From: Vibrio sonorensis
GTDB taxonomy: Bacteria > Pseudomonadota > Gammaproteobacteria > Enterobacterales > Vibrionaceae
NCBI RefSeq assembly: GCF_001854765.1
Contig: NZ_LJJE01000069.1
Location: 1 to 64,000 of the forward strand
Length of the DNA: 64,000 bases
Direction: 5' to 3'
Below, piece after piece: positions 36,654-46,998 of this stretch. The stretch's first letter is position 1. Each line of letters opens with the position of its first letter. The translations under genes were made by a program, and so were the position numbers. Under the pieces are notes generated by a model that ran no database searches, was not told where the DNA came from, and saw only the letters and a program-made list of their open reading frames with translations.

Positions 36654-36993
36654 ACTTTTCGGTCAGTGGTTGGTTTTCAAACTTAATCCCGCTCCAACCG
36701 CTTTTGATAAAGTTGCGAATGTTCTGGTGGTCATCCCCATTTGGGTTCTTTAACACGTCCTCGCGGTAAAACGCTCCAAAGCATGCTAGTGTCTGCTCTT
36801 CATTGAGCTTGTTGAGGTGTGCAAATGCAAATAGCTTACAAGAACCGTTGTTTTGACCCGCTTCATTAGTCGTATCACCATTTACAAAAGCGGACGGGGT
36901 AAAGTCGTAATTTGCATCAATCACCGCCATAGTATCGTTAAAATCGATGGTTTCTGGTGACGCTGACAGTTTTGCTAAGAATTCTGATTTCAT
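36652..36993 (-). CDS. HopJ type III effector family protein
   Basis: 113 aa from the ATG at 36993. Nearly the whole protein matches the HopJ family: 'DTMAVIDANYDFTPSAFVNGD', 'NEAGQNNGSCKLFAFAHLNKLNEEQTLACFG', 'DDHQNIRNFIKSGW'. Despite the name, the family is widespread in free-living gamma-proteobacteria without type III secretion, and here it has no secretion-system neighbours or signal peptide. It is therefore better read as a conserved cytoplasmic protein of unknown function. Confidence 0.85.
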   Translation of the reverse strand: MKSEFLAKLSASPETIDFNDTMAVIDANYDFTPSAFVNGDTTNEAGQNNGSCKLFAFAHLNKLNEEQTLACFGAFYREDVLKNPNGDDHQNIRNFIKSGWSGIKFENQPLTEK

Positions 36994-37065
36994 ATTTATC
37001 TTCCGTGTTTTTCGAACGAAAGAGTCTAAGACAATTCGCAAAAATATAAAACTCTAAGCCAAGGA

Positions 37066-38037
37066 TTATTGGTGTTTCCAATGATCTGGCGGCACTAACC
37101 CCCATCTTTGCATCTCTACCATGTTGTAAATCGCACGGCCGTGTATCCCAATCTGGATAGGGATCTCTTGTGCACTTTTTTCCCCTTCGAGAATCATTCG
37201 ACTGATTTGCCCAGCTTTTCTACCTTGGCTTTCACCAAACAAAACTACCCCACCAGCCGCTTTGCCTTCACCAATAGAAAAATCCCAAAAACCAAAAAGA
37301 GGAACTGGAGAGTGTTTATTCGTCCAACTCAGTATTGAGTCAGCATCCACACTTTTACCCTGTTCATCCACTAGGGTTTGATAAAGCCCAACTATCACGG
37401 CGCCGGTGTCGTCGTCTTTGGCTGAAAGTAGCGTTTCTTTCCAATCCTGCTGAGTCGCAATGGTAAATAACTCGACCTCTATTCCCAATGACCGACTTAT
37501 CATGTCGTACTGTTGCTGCATATAGTCATTGGCAATCCCAGAGGTAACGCCCGAGTCAAACATGACTTTTATCTTCTTTTTATCCGGTGGCAACAACGCC
37601 CCTATTTCACCGACATTTCGAATAAATAATGGCTGTTCCAATATACCTGTTATTTGTGCTCTCCCTTGATAGTTTTGCATCAACTTTCGCGGGTTTGAGT
37701 TGACCCCTAAGAAGACGATGCTGATCTCTTCGTCGTACAGCTTGGGAAGCATAAAACTCAACGCGTTGTCATCACCGAGAATAACTATTTTGGGTTTGTG
37801 CTCTTTGTAGACTTGAAAAGCCTTTTGCGCTTGCTCTTCGTACAACTCTCGTGGCAAACGCTTAGTATTCATTTCAAAGGTTTCAATTTTATATTCTCTG
37901 GGTATTTCCTTGGTGATCCCTTTTAGATAGTTCGCATCCCATAAAAATTCTTTGTGGTAGCTTTCTATAACAAGGATATCTGTAGCTTGAACAGAAGCAG
38001 TAAAAATCCATATTACTAGTATCCAACCCCTCAACAC
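37066..38037 (-). CDS. Periplasmic ABC-type substrate-binding protein (sensor partner)
   Basis: About 323 aa from the GTG at 38037, which has AGGAG five bases upstream; GTG at 38043 or 38079 are alternatives. A signal peptide ('WILVIWIFTASVQA') is followed by a two-lobe binding fold of the ABC_sub_bind type: 'DILVIESYHKEFLWDANYLKGI', 'ILGDDNALSFMLPKLYD', 'VMFDSGVTSGIANDYM', 'PLFGFWDFSIGEGKAAGGVV'. No permease or ATPase is encoded nearby. Instead a histidine kinase is divergent, so the protein is more likely a ligand sensor for that kinase than a transport component. Confidence 0.8.
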   Translation of the reverse strand: MLRGWILVIWIFTASVQATDILVIESYHKEFLWDANYLKGITKEIPREYKIETFEMNTKRLPRELYEEQAQKAFQVYKEHKPKIVILGDDNALSFMLPKLYDEEISIVFLGVNSNPRKLMQNYQGRAQITGILEQPLFIRNVGEIGALLPPDKKKIKVMFDSGVTSGIANDYMQQQYDMISRSLGIEVELFTIATQQDWKETLLSAKDDDTGAVIVGLYQTLVDEQGKSVDADSILSWTNKHSPVPLFGFWDFSIGEGKAAGGVVLFGESQGRKAGQISRMILEGEKSAQEIPIQIGIHGRAIYNMVEMQRWGLVPPDHWKHQ

Positions 38038-38157
38038 CTTCACTCCTAAACTGGCCTTTATTATTAATTGTAGTTCCACTCGCTAGTTAGTCGCTAGATA
38101 CTTAAATAAATTGATAATTTAAATACTACACGCTACCTATGGCTATACTTTAGTTAA

Positions 38158-40100
38158 ATGACAAAATCATTATCAAGGTCAATGAGTAGATCTCAACAAT
38201 TCGAAGATAGTCTCAACAATCCCCTGTATAGCTTAATCGGCCGACGCATCATTTTGATCCTGATTTTGCTGAGCGGGGCTTTTACACTGATGATGTCTTT
38301 GCTGCAGTTTTACTGGGACTACAAGGCAGAGTTTTCCAGCGTAGACCAACGGCATTATGAAGTCGCAAACATTCACGGTCCCCTTCTGGCTACCTCTATG
38401 TGGAGCTTTGATTTAGTTCTGTTACAGCAGCGTCTTGATGGTTTAGTCAACTTGCCAGATATTCAATATTTACAAATTAAGTCGCAACAATACGCTTTTA
38501 GCGCGGGGACTGCTGTTGAGGCAATGCCGTTAAAAGCCAATTTCCCTTAGTGGTCACATTGACCAATGAGCAGGTCGAACACGTAGGTACTGTCTTTGTC
38601 GAGTCTGATGCCGATGAAATCTATGCTCTATTGTTCAAACAGTTTTTTATTACACTGATACTCAATGCGATAAAAACCACTTTAGTATGTGGATTTATTC
38701 TTGTTGTCTTCCACGAGAGTATTAATCGACGAATTTTCCGCATTGCCAAATATTTGCGCGAATTCAATCCCCGTCACCCAGCGAAACCATTAGAGGTCGG
38801 TCACAACGTCTGGTTGATGGAGAAAGGGGATGAGCTCGATTGGCTAGGTGAAGAAACCAACAAAATATCGTCTAATGTCCACTTGCTTTATCGCAGCATA
38901 AAACAGGAACAAGAACGTTTGTCAGATTTCGCGCACGTCTCCTCTGATTGGCTGTGGGAAACCGATGAGCTGGGAACGCTAAGGTACTGCTCGGATTCCA
39001 TGGCTTCGGCATTAGATATTGATGTCTTTAGCCACCCGTTGTTACTTGATTTACCCGTTTTTTCAAACGAGAAGATATTTCGAACTCAACTGCTTAAGCA
39101 ACAAAGCTTTCAGCAAGTGGAAATCCCTATCACCTATGACGGTTTTGAGCACTTTAAAATATTCCAAGGTTACGCTCGATTTGAAAAGAATAAGTTTATG
39201 GGGTTTAGAGGAAGCGCTATTGATATCACTGAGATTAAAAACAGCCAAATCGAACTAGAGAACCTCAACCAAGAACTAGAGCGCAAAGTCGCGGAGCGAA
39301 CCTTAGACTTAAATGAAAAGGTAGAACAACTGACTAGAGCTCAAGAGCAGTTGATCGAATCAGAAAAACTAGCGGCATTAGGTGGGCTTGTGGCAGGAGT
39401 CGCCCATGAAGTAAACACGCCACTTGGGATATCAGTCACTGCGACGTCAATACTCAAAGACAGTTTAGACTCTCTTTCCAAACACTTTGACGCAGATACC
39501 CTTACCAGTGACCACTTTGCTCGCCAATTGGAATCCATGCATCAAAGCACTGATCTTCTCGAAAACAACTTAAATCGGGCAGCCAAACTCGTTCAAGATT
39601 TTAAGCAAACTGCTGTCGACCAAGTATCGGAAGCCAGATGCGAGTTCAATGTTAATCAAGTTCTTTCCGCTTTGATTGCAAGCTTACACCCTGAAACGAG
39701 AAAAGTCCCTGTTGCTCCAACCGTTTCCGGAGACCCATCGGTCGTTGTCTACAGCTTACCTGGCGTCCTCACGCAAGTGGTGTCAAACTTGGTGTTAAAC
39801 AGCGTCAATCACGCGTTTTCCGATGTTCGAAGCCCCAGTATTCAAGTTCATTACTACTTACAAGACGACAACCTAGTGATTGAATATATGGACAATGGCA
39901 TTGGAGTAAAACAAGAGAATCACAAGCGAATATTTGAACCCTTTTATACGACAAAACGGGGCAAAGGCGGGTCAGGACTAGGACTGAATCTGGTCTTTAA
40001 CCTTGTCACTCAAAAGCTAGATGGCGAATTAAAATTTGACTCTAAACTTGGGCAAGGAGTGCACTTCACATTAGTACTTCCCTGTCACCTTTCTCAATAG
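38158..40100 (+). CDS. PAS-containing sensor histidine kinase (frameshifted)
   Basis: Conceptually 647 aa. First membrane helix about residues 28-50, periplasmic region to about 150, second helix about 155-180, then a PAS domain (260-365, 'SSDWLWETDELGTLRYCS'), coiled coil, HisKA with phospho-His in 'GVAHEVNTPLG', and the ATPase domain with N box 'LVLNSVNHAF', 'DNGIGV', 'FEPFYTTKRGKGGSGLGLNLV'. One missing C near 38547 breaks the frame in the periplasmic part; restoring it reads 'NFPLVVTLTNEQ'. It is next to a divergent binding protein and a convergent HD-GYP response regulator, its likely partners. Confidence 0.88.
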
Positions 40101-40135
40101 AACCAAGTGCTTTTACCCAGTGTTAAAGCATAGCT

Positions 40136-41680
40136 CTAATCTGGGTAACGACTTCTAATTTCAACAAACTCATTCCAGTTGTCGACCATCAAGTCAACTA
40201 AAACTGGATCAAAGTGCCGACCTTTTTGCGCCAAGATCTCTTGCATGATGTCATCTTCTGCCCACGGCTCTTTGTAACTTCTTTTAGATCCAAGCGCATC
40301 GAATACATCGGCTAAAGCCGCGATTCGACCACAGACGGGGATATCTTCCCCTTTAAGTTGATTAGGGTAGCCCGTTCCATCCCACTTTTCGTGATGATAG
40401 GCTGCGATTTCCTTTGCGAAGTTGATCAGCTTTCGCTTAGATTGACTAAGTATCTCCACACCAAATTCGACGTGGCGCTGCATGATTTTCCACTCTTCTT
40501 CGGTCAGTTTGCCCGGCTTGTGGAGTATTGCGTCTGGAATAGCTACTTTTCCAACATCGTGAAGGGGGGAAGCGTGTTTTAGTAGTTGGGTTTCTTGCTC
40601 GCTTAAGCCATACAACTCACCAAGGCGTTCACATATAAGCGACACCCGTTGAACGTGTGCACCTGTCTCTTTGCTTCTCGCTTCTACGGCATTGGCAAGG
40701 TTGTATACCAACTCTTTTGACGTCTCTCTTAAGTCATCTAACAAATTAATGTTTTCAAACGTCAATCCTATATTTTGCATGTATATATGCAATAGACTCT
40801 GGTCGAGTTCACTAAGCTCTTGATCTAAGTTTACATAGAGCAAATTGTCCACCCCATTGTCATCACCAAAAAACAATACGTAGGCATCACCAAATTGCTC
40901 GCTCTTTTTGCGCTGTAAGACTTGTTTACAGCGCTGAGCCACTTGTTCGGGGAACAAGTCCATATCGCACTGGTTTGCAAAGTTCACATAGCCCCCTGTC
41001 GCGGCTAACGTTAAAGCGCGACATTGCTCCCCTTGAGGGTTAGGTTGAACCAAACAGTAAAATGCTGACGACTTGAGTTTCAGTAAGGAAGTCATTTGAC
41101 TCAACACCGACGAGGCATAGGTTTGCAAACTTGATGTGTTTTGGACGTTGGCAGAGGCCTGAATAACTTGGCTTAGCCCCTGTTTTTGCACTTCAATCAA
41201 CATCAAATCTCGATAGGATCTCAGCATAGAGTAGAGCAGCGTTTTGATCTTTTGCGTTGTTAATTCTGTCTTCTCTTTGTAATCATCAATCTCATAGTCA
41301 CGGATCACTGTATCCTCAGGCGCACTACCCGCCTGCCCTGTTCTCAAAACAAGCCTAATTAGAGAGTTGTTAAGCTCCTTGCGAATATAGTGAACCAGTT
41401 CTAACCCTGCATGCTCAGTTTCCATCACCACATCAATAAGTGCCAGGGCAATATCACTGTTTGTCTTTAAGTGCTCTTTTGCCTCTTTGGCTGACAGCGC
41501 CGAGATAAGCTCTAGGGGACGTGACTGAAATTCAAACCCATTTAAAGCCAGTTTGGTGATCTGGTGCATCTGCTGGTCGTCATCCACCAACAACACCTTC
41601 CAAGGGTCTGCTGTAAAAACTCTAACAGTATCTACTTGGTCGCTTTGCTTCGGGCTTCTTCTATCCGCAAAAAGTGACAT
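40136..41680 (-). CDS. Response regulator with DUF3369 and HD-GYP phosphodiesterase
   Basis: 514 aa. Receiver domain at 25-155 ('KVLLVDDDQQMHQ', phospho-Asp in 'ALIDVVMETEHAG', 'VLRTGQAG'). DUF3369/GAF-like region at 165-330. HD-GYP domain at 335-505, with 'SPLHDVGKVAIPDAILHKPGKL', 'HHEKWDGTGYPNQLKGEDIPVCGRI' and 'ALADVFDAL' all intact. It should hydrolyse cyclic di-GMP when phosphorylated. It is convergent with the histidine kinase gene, 35 bp away, so kinase and regulator are probably a pair. Confidence 0.9.
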   Translation of the reverse strand: MSLFADRRSPKQSDQVDTVRVFTADPWKVLLVDDDQQMHQITKLALNGFEFQSRPLELISALSAKEAKEHLKTNSDIALALIDVVMETEHAGLELVHYIRKELNNSLIRLVLRTGQAGSAPEDTVIRDYEIDDYKEKTELTTQKIKTLLYSMLRSYRDLMLIEVQKQGLSQVIQASANVQNTSSLQTYASSVLSQMTSLLKLKSSAFYCLVQPNPQGEQCRALTLAATGGYVNFANQCDMDLFPEQVAQRCKQVLQRKKSEQFGDAYVLFFGDDNGVDNLLYVNLDQELSELDQSLLHIYMQNIGLTFENINLLDDLRETSKELVYNLANAVEARSKETGAHVQRVSLICERLGELYGLSEQETQLLKHASPLHDVGKVAIPDAILHKPGKLTEEEWKIMQRHVEFGVEILSQSKRKLINFAKEIAAYHHEKWDGTGYPNQLKGEDIPVCGRIAALADVFDALGSKRSYKEPWAEDDIMQEILAQKGRHFDPVLVDLMVDNWNEFVEIRSRYPD

Positions 41681-41879
41681 TATCTGCCTCTGTTTGTGTA
41701 TTACTTTCTATTAATAAGTATTAGCACAATAATCAGAGATATGAGGTTGATGAAGCCCAATAAATGGTATGTGACACTGTGACGTGCTACACACTGTTAA
41801 ACCTCTGTCGGCAATAGTTCTGTGCTTGCCTGCGACATCTCGGTATTGTTAGAACAAATTCTTATTCAATCCCACTTTT

Positions 41880-43277
41880 ATGCCCAAGTACCAGATAATC
41901 GCTAAGCAGTTACAAGACATGATCTTGAACGGTGTTTGGCGAAGCGGAGATAAACTTCCGTCTATTCGCGCAAGCTGTCGTCGTTATGACAGCAGTATTG
42001 CCACTGTACTGCAAGCATACCAAATGCTTGAAAGCCAAGGATTGGTTCAGTCTAGACCTCAGTCTGGATACTATGTCACCGCTCAACATGCAGAAGATAC
42101 CTTGCCCTGTTCAGAAAACTTGGTATCTAAAGAAGTTCGAATTAACGACTTGCTGTTCGACGTACTTCAAAGGGGCAAAGATCCGAAACTGGTACCTTTC
42201 GCTTCTGCATTCCCAGATCCCAGTTTATTTCCCCATCGCACTCTTTCGCGTTGCATTGCTAATGCCACAAGAAACATGCCCAGTGATAGTTCAATCGCCA
42301 ACCTTCCTCCCGGCAGCATAGACCTTCGCCGGTTTATCGCCAGAAGGTATTGTGAGAAGGGGTTGAATGTAACCCCAGATGATATTGTCATCACTAGCGG
42401 TGCACTGGAAGCGCTCTCTTTAAGCTTGCAATCTGTTACCAAGCCAGGCGATCTGGTTGCCATTGAATCACCAGCGTTTTACGGTGCGCTTCAAGCCATT
42501 GAAAGACTCAACTTGAAAGCGGTAGAGATCCCCACTGACCCTATCGAAGGCATTGATGTTTCCTCGCTATCGGCTGCGCTATCGAGCTTGCCAATTAAAG
42601 CCTGTTGGTTGATGACCAACATGCAAAACCCTACCGGATATACGTTATCGACAGAGAAAAAGCTGCAACTCGCTACCATTCTCAATGCACACCAAGTGCC
42701 TCTGATCGAAGATGACGTGTATGCCGAGCTTTATTCAGGCACCAATCCTCCACTTCCTATAAAAGCGCTGTCCGCTCAATGTGATTCTTTGCTTTGCGGC
42801 TCTTTCTCGAAATCATTGGCCCCCGGATTTCGAGTAGGCTGGGTGGTTGCCAACCAAAGAAGTGAAGAAATCCAACGCGCCCAACTTATGTCCACTTTGT
42901 CCAGTGGCGTACCGACTCAATTAGGTATCGTCAATTACCTGACCTACTACAGTTTCGATCACCATTTGCGAAAACTAAGAACTAGCCTAGCAAGGCGCAA
43001 GGAACAACATGTAAATTGCTTGCAGAAAGCCTTCGGCGATACGGCGCAAGTCTATTCCGGAGACGGTGGGTACTTTGCTTGGTTGTCTTTACCTAAACAA
43101 GTCAATATTCGACAGTTGTATGAAGGCGCTTTAAAGGAAGGTATCTCCATCGCGCCGGGTATTATGTTCAGTAGCGATCAATCGTTTTCTCACCACCTTC
43201 GCCTTAATACGTCGTATACATTTGACGAAAATATATCTAAGGCCATTGGTAAATTAGCAAAGCTGGCAAATAATTAA
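41880..43277 (+). CDS. MocR-type regulator (GntR helix-turn-helix fused to aminotransferase fold)
   Basis: 465 aa. N-terminal winged helix ('YQIIAKQLQDMILNGVWRSGDKLPSIRASCRRY..SIATVLQAYQMLESQGLVQSRPQSGYYV'), residues 1-75. The rest is a class I aminotransferase fold with the PLP lysine in 'CGSFSKSLAPGFRVGWV' and 'NMQNPTGYTLS'. Members (PdxR, GabR, others) use PLP as effector binder. The target is unclear; the next gene downstream is a small membrane protein. No divergent metabolic gene is adjacent. Confidence 0.88.
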   Translation: MPKYQIIAKQLQDMILNGVWRSGDKLPSIRASCRRYDSSIATVLQAYQMLESQGLVQSRPQSGYYVTAQHAEDTLPCSENLVSKEVRINDLLFDVLQRGKDPKLVPFASAFPDPSLFPHRTLSRCIANATRNMPSDSSIANLPPGSIDLRRFIARRYCEKGLNVTPDDIVITSGALEALSLSLQSVTKPGDLVAIESPAFYGALQAIERLNLKAVEIPTDPIEGIDVSSLSAALSSLPIKACWLMTNMQNPTGYTLSTEKKLQLATILNAHQVPLIEDDVYAELYSGTNPPLPIKALSAQCDSLLCGSFSKSLAPGFRVGWVVANQRSEEIQRAQLMSTLSSGVPTQLGIVNYLTYYSFDHHLRKLRTSLARRKEQHVNCLQKAFGDTAQVYSGDGGYFAWLSLPKQVNIRQLYEGALKEGISIAPGIMFSSDQSFSHHLRLNTSYTFDENISKAIGKLAKLANN

Positions 43278-43365
43278 CTGTTCTATTTTTTATACGTTCA
43301 ACTGTTCTATCTCTGTTATCTAAAACTATGGTTCAATAACCCTGTATTAAAGATGGAGCAATAGA

Positions 43366-43566
43366 ATGAAACCAATGTCAGTACGCTCACAAATGACCCT
43401 TATGGTACTCGCTATCGTATGCGCATTACTCTTAGTGCTGGGACACCTGATCTTAGCTAAAAGCTTTGCGCATATGGCATGGACAGAATGGACGGCCGCC
43501 GTCATTCCGTTTGTTTTGGCGGCCATCTGCTACTTTTCGATCCGTTTTGCCAGTCGAGCAGAATAG
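43366..43566 (+). CDS. Small two-helix membrane protein
   Basis: 66 aa with GATGGAGC upstream of the ATG. Two hydrophobic stretches ('MTLMVLAIVCALLLVLGHLIL' partly, and 'VIPFVLAAICYFSIRF'). Not recognised. It lies 88 bp after the MocR gene and could be its regulatory target, but nothing shows this directly. Confidence 0.55.
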   Translation: MKPMSVRSQMTLMVLAIVCALLLVLGHLILAKSFAHMAWTEWTAAVIPFVLAAICYFSIRFASRAE

Positions 43567-43571
43567 GATTA

Positions 43572-45884
43572 TTAGTATTTAAACTGATCGACTTCTCTGT
43601 TCAGTTGCTTAGATTGAGCAGAGAGCTGTTGTAATACCGAATCCACATCGTTCACCTGAGAAGAGACTGAGGCAGACGCATCGGCTATCGATGTTATGTT
43701 TCCGCTTATCTCATCGGTAACAGCTTTCTGCTCTTCCGTTGCTGCGGCGATTTGAATGTTCATTTCATTCAACTCATCCAGCATACCGACAATTTGATTT
43801 AGTTTTTCCGTGTTCCTTTCACACGATTCAACCCCAGTGACTACCGTAGCGTTGGCGTGCTCGATACTTTGCGATACGTCACTGGTTTCTTTTTGCAATG
43901 CATCTATTTTATTGCGAATTTCTTCCGTTGATTGCTGAGTTCTTCCAGCTAGGTTTCTAACTTCATCAGCTACTACAGCAAAGCCACGTCCTTGTTCCCC
44001 AGCGCGTGCCGCCTCAATGGCAGCGTTTAAGGCAAGTAGATTGGTCTGTTCTGCGATACCCTGAATCACATCTAGCACTTCTGCGATAGATTGACTTTCC
44101 GTGCTCAAGCGTTTGATGGCATCAACAGCGGTTTGCATCTCTTCACTCAGTTGACCAATTTCGTTCCCCAAGTCATTACCGACCGTCACCCCTTCTTTGC
44201 CTGCTTCATTGGCCATTTTCACATAGTCAGCGGCGCGGGTAGCAAACTGCGCAACTTCCGCAATAGAGGCGCTCATCTCATTCACTGCCGTTGCAACAGA
44301 CTCTGAGCGGTGGCTTTGGTCATCGACCGCCACTCGCGTTGTATTCATATTGTTTGACATTGAAGAAGTGTCGGAATTCAGATTGTGTGTTGCTTCTCCA
44401 AACTGACTAATAATATTTTGTAAGTGTGCAAACAGTTGATTAAGAGAAACCGCCAGCATAGTCACTTCATCTTTACCGTCTTCTGCTAATCTTTGGGTCA
44501 AATCGTTGTGACTACTAATTGATTGAATTTTTTGGCTCGCCGTTCTAATCGGCTTAGCAATACCATTACCAACAAGATATGAGAGCACTATAGCGGCAAT
44601 CACAACCACTACGATACAAACCAAAACCGTCACTATGATTGAACTGATAAGAGTAGACATTTCCGCCAGAGCTTCGTCTTTGTCAATTTCCGTTAGGATG
44701 CCCCATTTCAGTCCTGCTGCATCGATGGGCGCGTACGCAGAAAGCACTTCTTTGCCTCTGTAGTCGACAACCACTTCTACTCCCGTTTGGTTGCTCAATG
44801 CACTGTTTGCGGTGGAGCTGTCTATTTTTTGTCGACCTATCGCAGAACCCTTACCCTTGATTTGCGCGAGGACACTTTGACTTACTCCGGCGTCAGATAA
44901 GAGTTCAAAATAACTGTCTGGATCTTCAATTAAAAACCTTGATTGGCTGCGCAGCAGTTGATCTGGGCCAATCAAGTACGTTTCTCCAGACTCACCGAGG
45001 CCCGAATCCGCCCATTTTTGATTAAAGGTCATGATGTTATTGATTTCATCCACCGGCATTTGGAAAACGACTACACCGATGGTTTTCCCATCTTTTTCTA
45101 TTGGCGTGCCAATAAAAGAAGCGGCCGCTTCATAAGAAGGCAAATAGGGATAAAAATCCTCTAGGTGGTATTCGCCCCCTCCTTTGCTTAGTGCACCTTT
45201 ATATGCCGTTGCTAAGCCACTTGAACGATAGGGACCAGAATTTAGATTGGTTGCGTAGTCCAACTCTTTAAACACGGAATAAACCACATTGCCATCTAAA
45301 TCGATGAGGAAAATATCGTAGTAGCCAAACTCTTCCAAGAAGCCCTTAATACTGGGGTGATATTTTTGGTGAACTTGGTCGTAACCCGTGCCTAGATCGT
45401 CAGCCAATAGTTCGTGCTTACTGCCAAGGGGGTGAGAATTGACGCCAATATACCGACTTTGCAACGCCTTGGCCTTTGCGCTGAGGTTGTTGAAAATATC
45501 TAACTCGTTGGCCGATTGACCATTATTGGCATCGAGGTAGGTTTTACCAAACTGGCTTTGGTAGTACTGTTTTAATTTGCCGTGGTCGTTAGCCGTAACC
45601 CTGTTAGTTGGGTATCGGTTGTACTCCTGCGTGAATGCCGCCATTGCATCCTGCGTAGAAACACTATTTGCCGTGGTCAGCAGTTGGCCTTTAATCTGTT
45701 GGAAATAGCTTTCAATTTCACTCTTTTTAATTGTTTCTACTGAAATCAGTTGATCGGAAGCTCTCTTAAACAACGCCTCCTCGGTTAATTGCTTCGCTTT
45801 CCAACCGAGAAATGTACCAGTCGCAATAACGGCAAGGCTACAAAGCAGTGTGCTTGCCAATACAATTTTTGAAGCTATTTTCAT
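43572..45884 (-). CDS. Methyl-accepting chemotaxis protein with Cache sensor
   Basis: 770 aa. Membrane helix 1 at residues 8-28, a periplasmic region of about 380 residues with Cache features ('[23 protein letters not shown]', '[26 protein letters not shown]', '[14 protein letters not shown]'), helix 2 about 412-438, HAMP about 440-495, then the signalling domain with tip '[24 protein letters not shown]'. The receptor should detect a small-molecule ligand such as an amino acid or organic acid. It is convergent with and 5 bp from the small membrane protein gene. Confidence 0.93.
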   Translation of the reverse strand: MKIASKIVLASTLLCSLAVIATGTFLGWKAKQLTEEALFKRASDQLISVETIKKSEIESYFQQIKGQLLTTANSVSTQDAMAAFTQEYNRYPTNRVTANDHGKLKQYYQSQFGKTYLDANNGQSANELDIFNNLSAKAKALQSRYIGVNSHPLGSKHELLADDLGTGYDQVHQKYHPSIKGFLEEFGYYDIFLIDLDGNVVYSVFKELDYATNLNSGPYRSSGLATAYKGALSKGGGEYHLEDFYPYLPSYEAAASFIGTPIEKDGKTIGVVVFQMPVDEINNIMTFNQKWADSGLGESGETYLIGPDQLLRSQSRFLIEDPDSYFELLSDAGVSQSVLAQIKGKGSAIGRQKIDSSTANSALSNQTGVEVVVDYRGKEVLSAYAPIDAAGLKWGILTEIDKDEALAEMSTLISSIIVTVLVCIVVVVIAAIVLSYLVGNGIAKPIRTASQKIQSISSHNDLTQRLAEDGKDEVTMLAVSLNQLFAHLQNIISQFGEATHNLNSDTSSMSNNMNTTRVAVDDQSHRSESVATAVNEMSASIAEVAQFATRAADYVKMANEAGKEGVTVGNDLGNEIGQLSEEMQTAVDAIKRLSTESQSIAEVLDVIQGIAEQTNLLALNAAIEAARAGEQGRGFAVVADEVRNLAGRTQQSTEEIRNKIDALQKETSDVSQSIEHANATVVTGVESCERNTEKLNQIVGMLDELNEMNIQIAAATEEQKAVTDEISGNITSIADASASVSSQVNDVDSVLQQLSAQSKQLNREVDQFKY

Positions 45885-46031
45885 CGTCCTACCTTTTCGA
45901 CGCTTCCCAAATATGCGTCGCCTATTTATCCATGTATAGGTGATAAGCCAACTAGCTGTTTGTTACTATTTATTAGAAGTTTTATTAAACTTTATATTTA
46001 AAGTTTATAGCCGAACTCCACTTTGTCCAGA

Positions 46032-46904
46032 TTAAGCATCATCACGCACATCTGAGTATAGATTTATTCTGTTAACAGTACGATATTCTTTTGGGGTAGA
46101 ACCGCTCCAAGTTTTAAAGCGCGCCGCAAAATTTGCAGGGATTGGGTAGCCGACAATTTCTCCAATGTGCTGTATTGGCCACTCGGTAGAGGTTAGCAGT
46201 CTAGATGCATACTCCATGCGCATTCGCGTCAAATGCTGTTTAGGGCTATGACCAAAATTTGCTAAGCACAACCGATGAAAGTGCGGAGCTGAACAAGGAT
46301 AGAGTGCCGAAAGTTGCTCTACATCCCACTCTTTGTGAAGGTGACACTGTACATGGTCAAAAACCCTCTTTAACTTCAGAGCCTTATCACTGAGTTTCTT
46401 TTCATTGACCTTACTAAGTAACAACTTCATTTGCTCTATTGCACTAAGACAAATAGCAACACTCACTTCTGCTGTTAGACTCCGCGACCTCAGCAATAGT
46501 AAAATAACCGCATACATGGCTTCTGAAACACTGGTTAGCCTGTAGTAAACGTGTTTAGGGTAAGTGCACCCAATTTCTGATTGAGGGTTAATAAACAACC
46601 AAGAGATTTGCCACTCCTCTTCATATATGTGAAAGCAATATTCAATATCGGGTGGGATAACTGCAACGCTTCCCTCTTCAAGGATCCAACTCCGCCCTTC
46701 TGCATGGAGCTTCCCCTTCCCTTTTACAGTGTAAAGCAAAAGAATACAGTTATACCCTTTACGCGCTACGGTAAAGCTCTCTCGGCAATGGGCAATTCCA
46801 GTTTGCAAAATTCCAGCATCTTCCATCGCCAAAATTTGATCATGGCTGATAAACTCATGATGGGTTTTTTCCGAAATGTTAAGGCTCTGCTGCTTTTCGT
46901 GCAT
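46032..46904 (-). CDS. AraC-family transcriptional regulator
   Basis: 290 aa from the ATG at 46904; an in-frame TTG lies 15 bases upstream. N-terminal cupin-type ligand domain ('YNCILLLYTVKGKGKLHAEGRSWILEEGSVAVIPPDIEYCF') and C-terminal double helix-turn-helix ('WDVEQLSALYPCSAPHFHRLCLANFGHSPKQHLTRMRMEYASRLL' to 'AARFKTWSGSTPKEYR'). It is divergent from the MATE gene with 94 bp between starts, so it may control it; no operator is obvious. Confidence 0.87.
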   Translation of the reverse strand: MHEKQQSLNISEKTHHEFISHDQILAMEDAGILQTGIAHCRESFTVARKGYNCILLLYTVKGKGKLHAEGRSWILEEGSVAVIPPDIEYCFHIYEEEWQISWLFINPQSEIGCTYPKHVYYRLTSVSEAMYAVILLLLRSRSLTAEVSVAICLSAIEQMKLLLSKVNEKKLSDKALKLKRVFDHVQCHLHKEWDVEQLSALYPCSAPHFHRLCLANFGHSPKQHLTRMRMEYASRLLTSTEWPIQHIGEIVGYPIPANFAARFKTWSGSTPKEYRTVNRINLYSDVRDDA

Positions 46905-46998
46905 TTGATAGTTTCGCAATACTTTTTGATGTTTTTAGAACATACATAACTTTGATTGTTCTTTACAATTTTTACAGTTTGATAAGAGGAGTTATGCG

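Noticed and set aside
36652..36993. HopJ-family gene as evidence of virulence
   Set aside because: The family occurs in many bacteria without type III secretion, and no secretion genes are nearby.
43366..43566. The small membrane protein as certain target of the MocR regulator
   Set aside because: It is co-directional and close, but there is no recognisable operator or promoter to tie them together.
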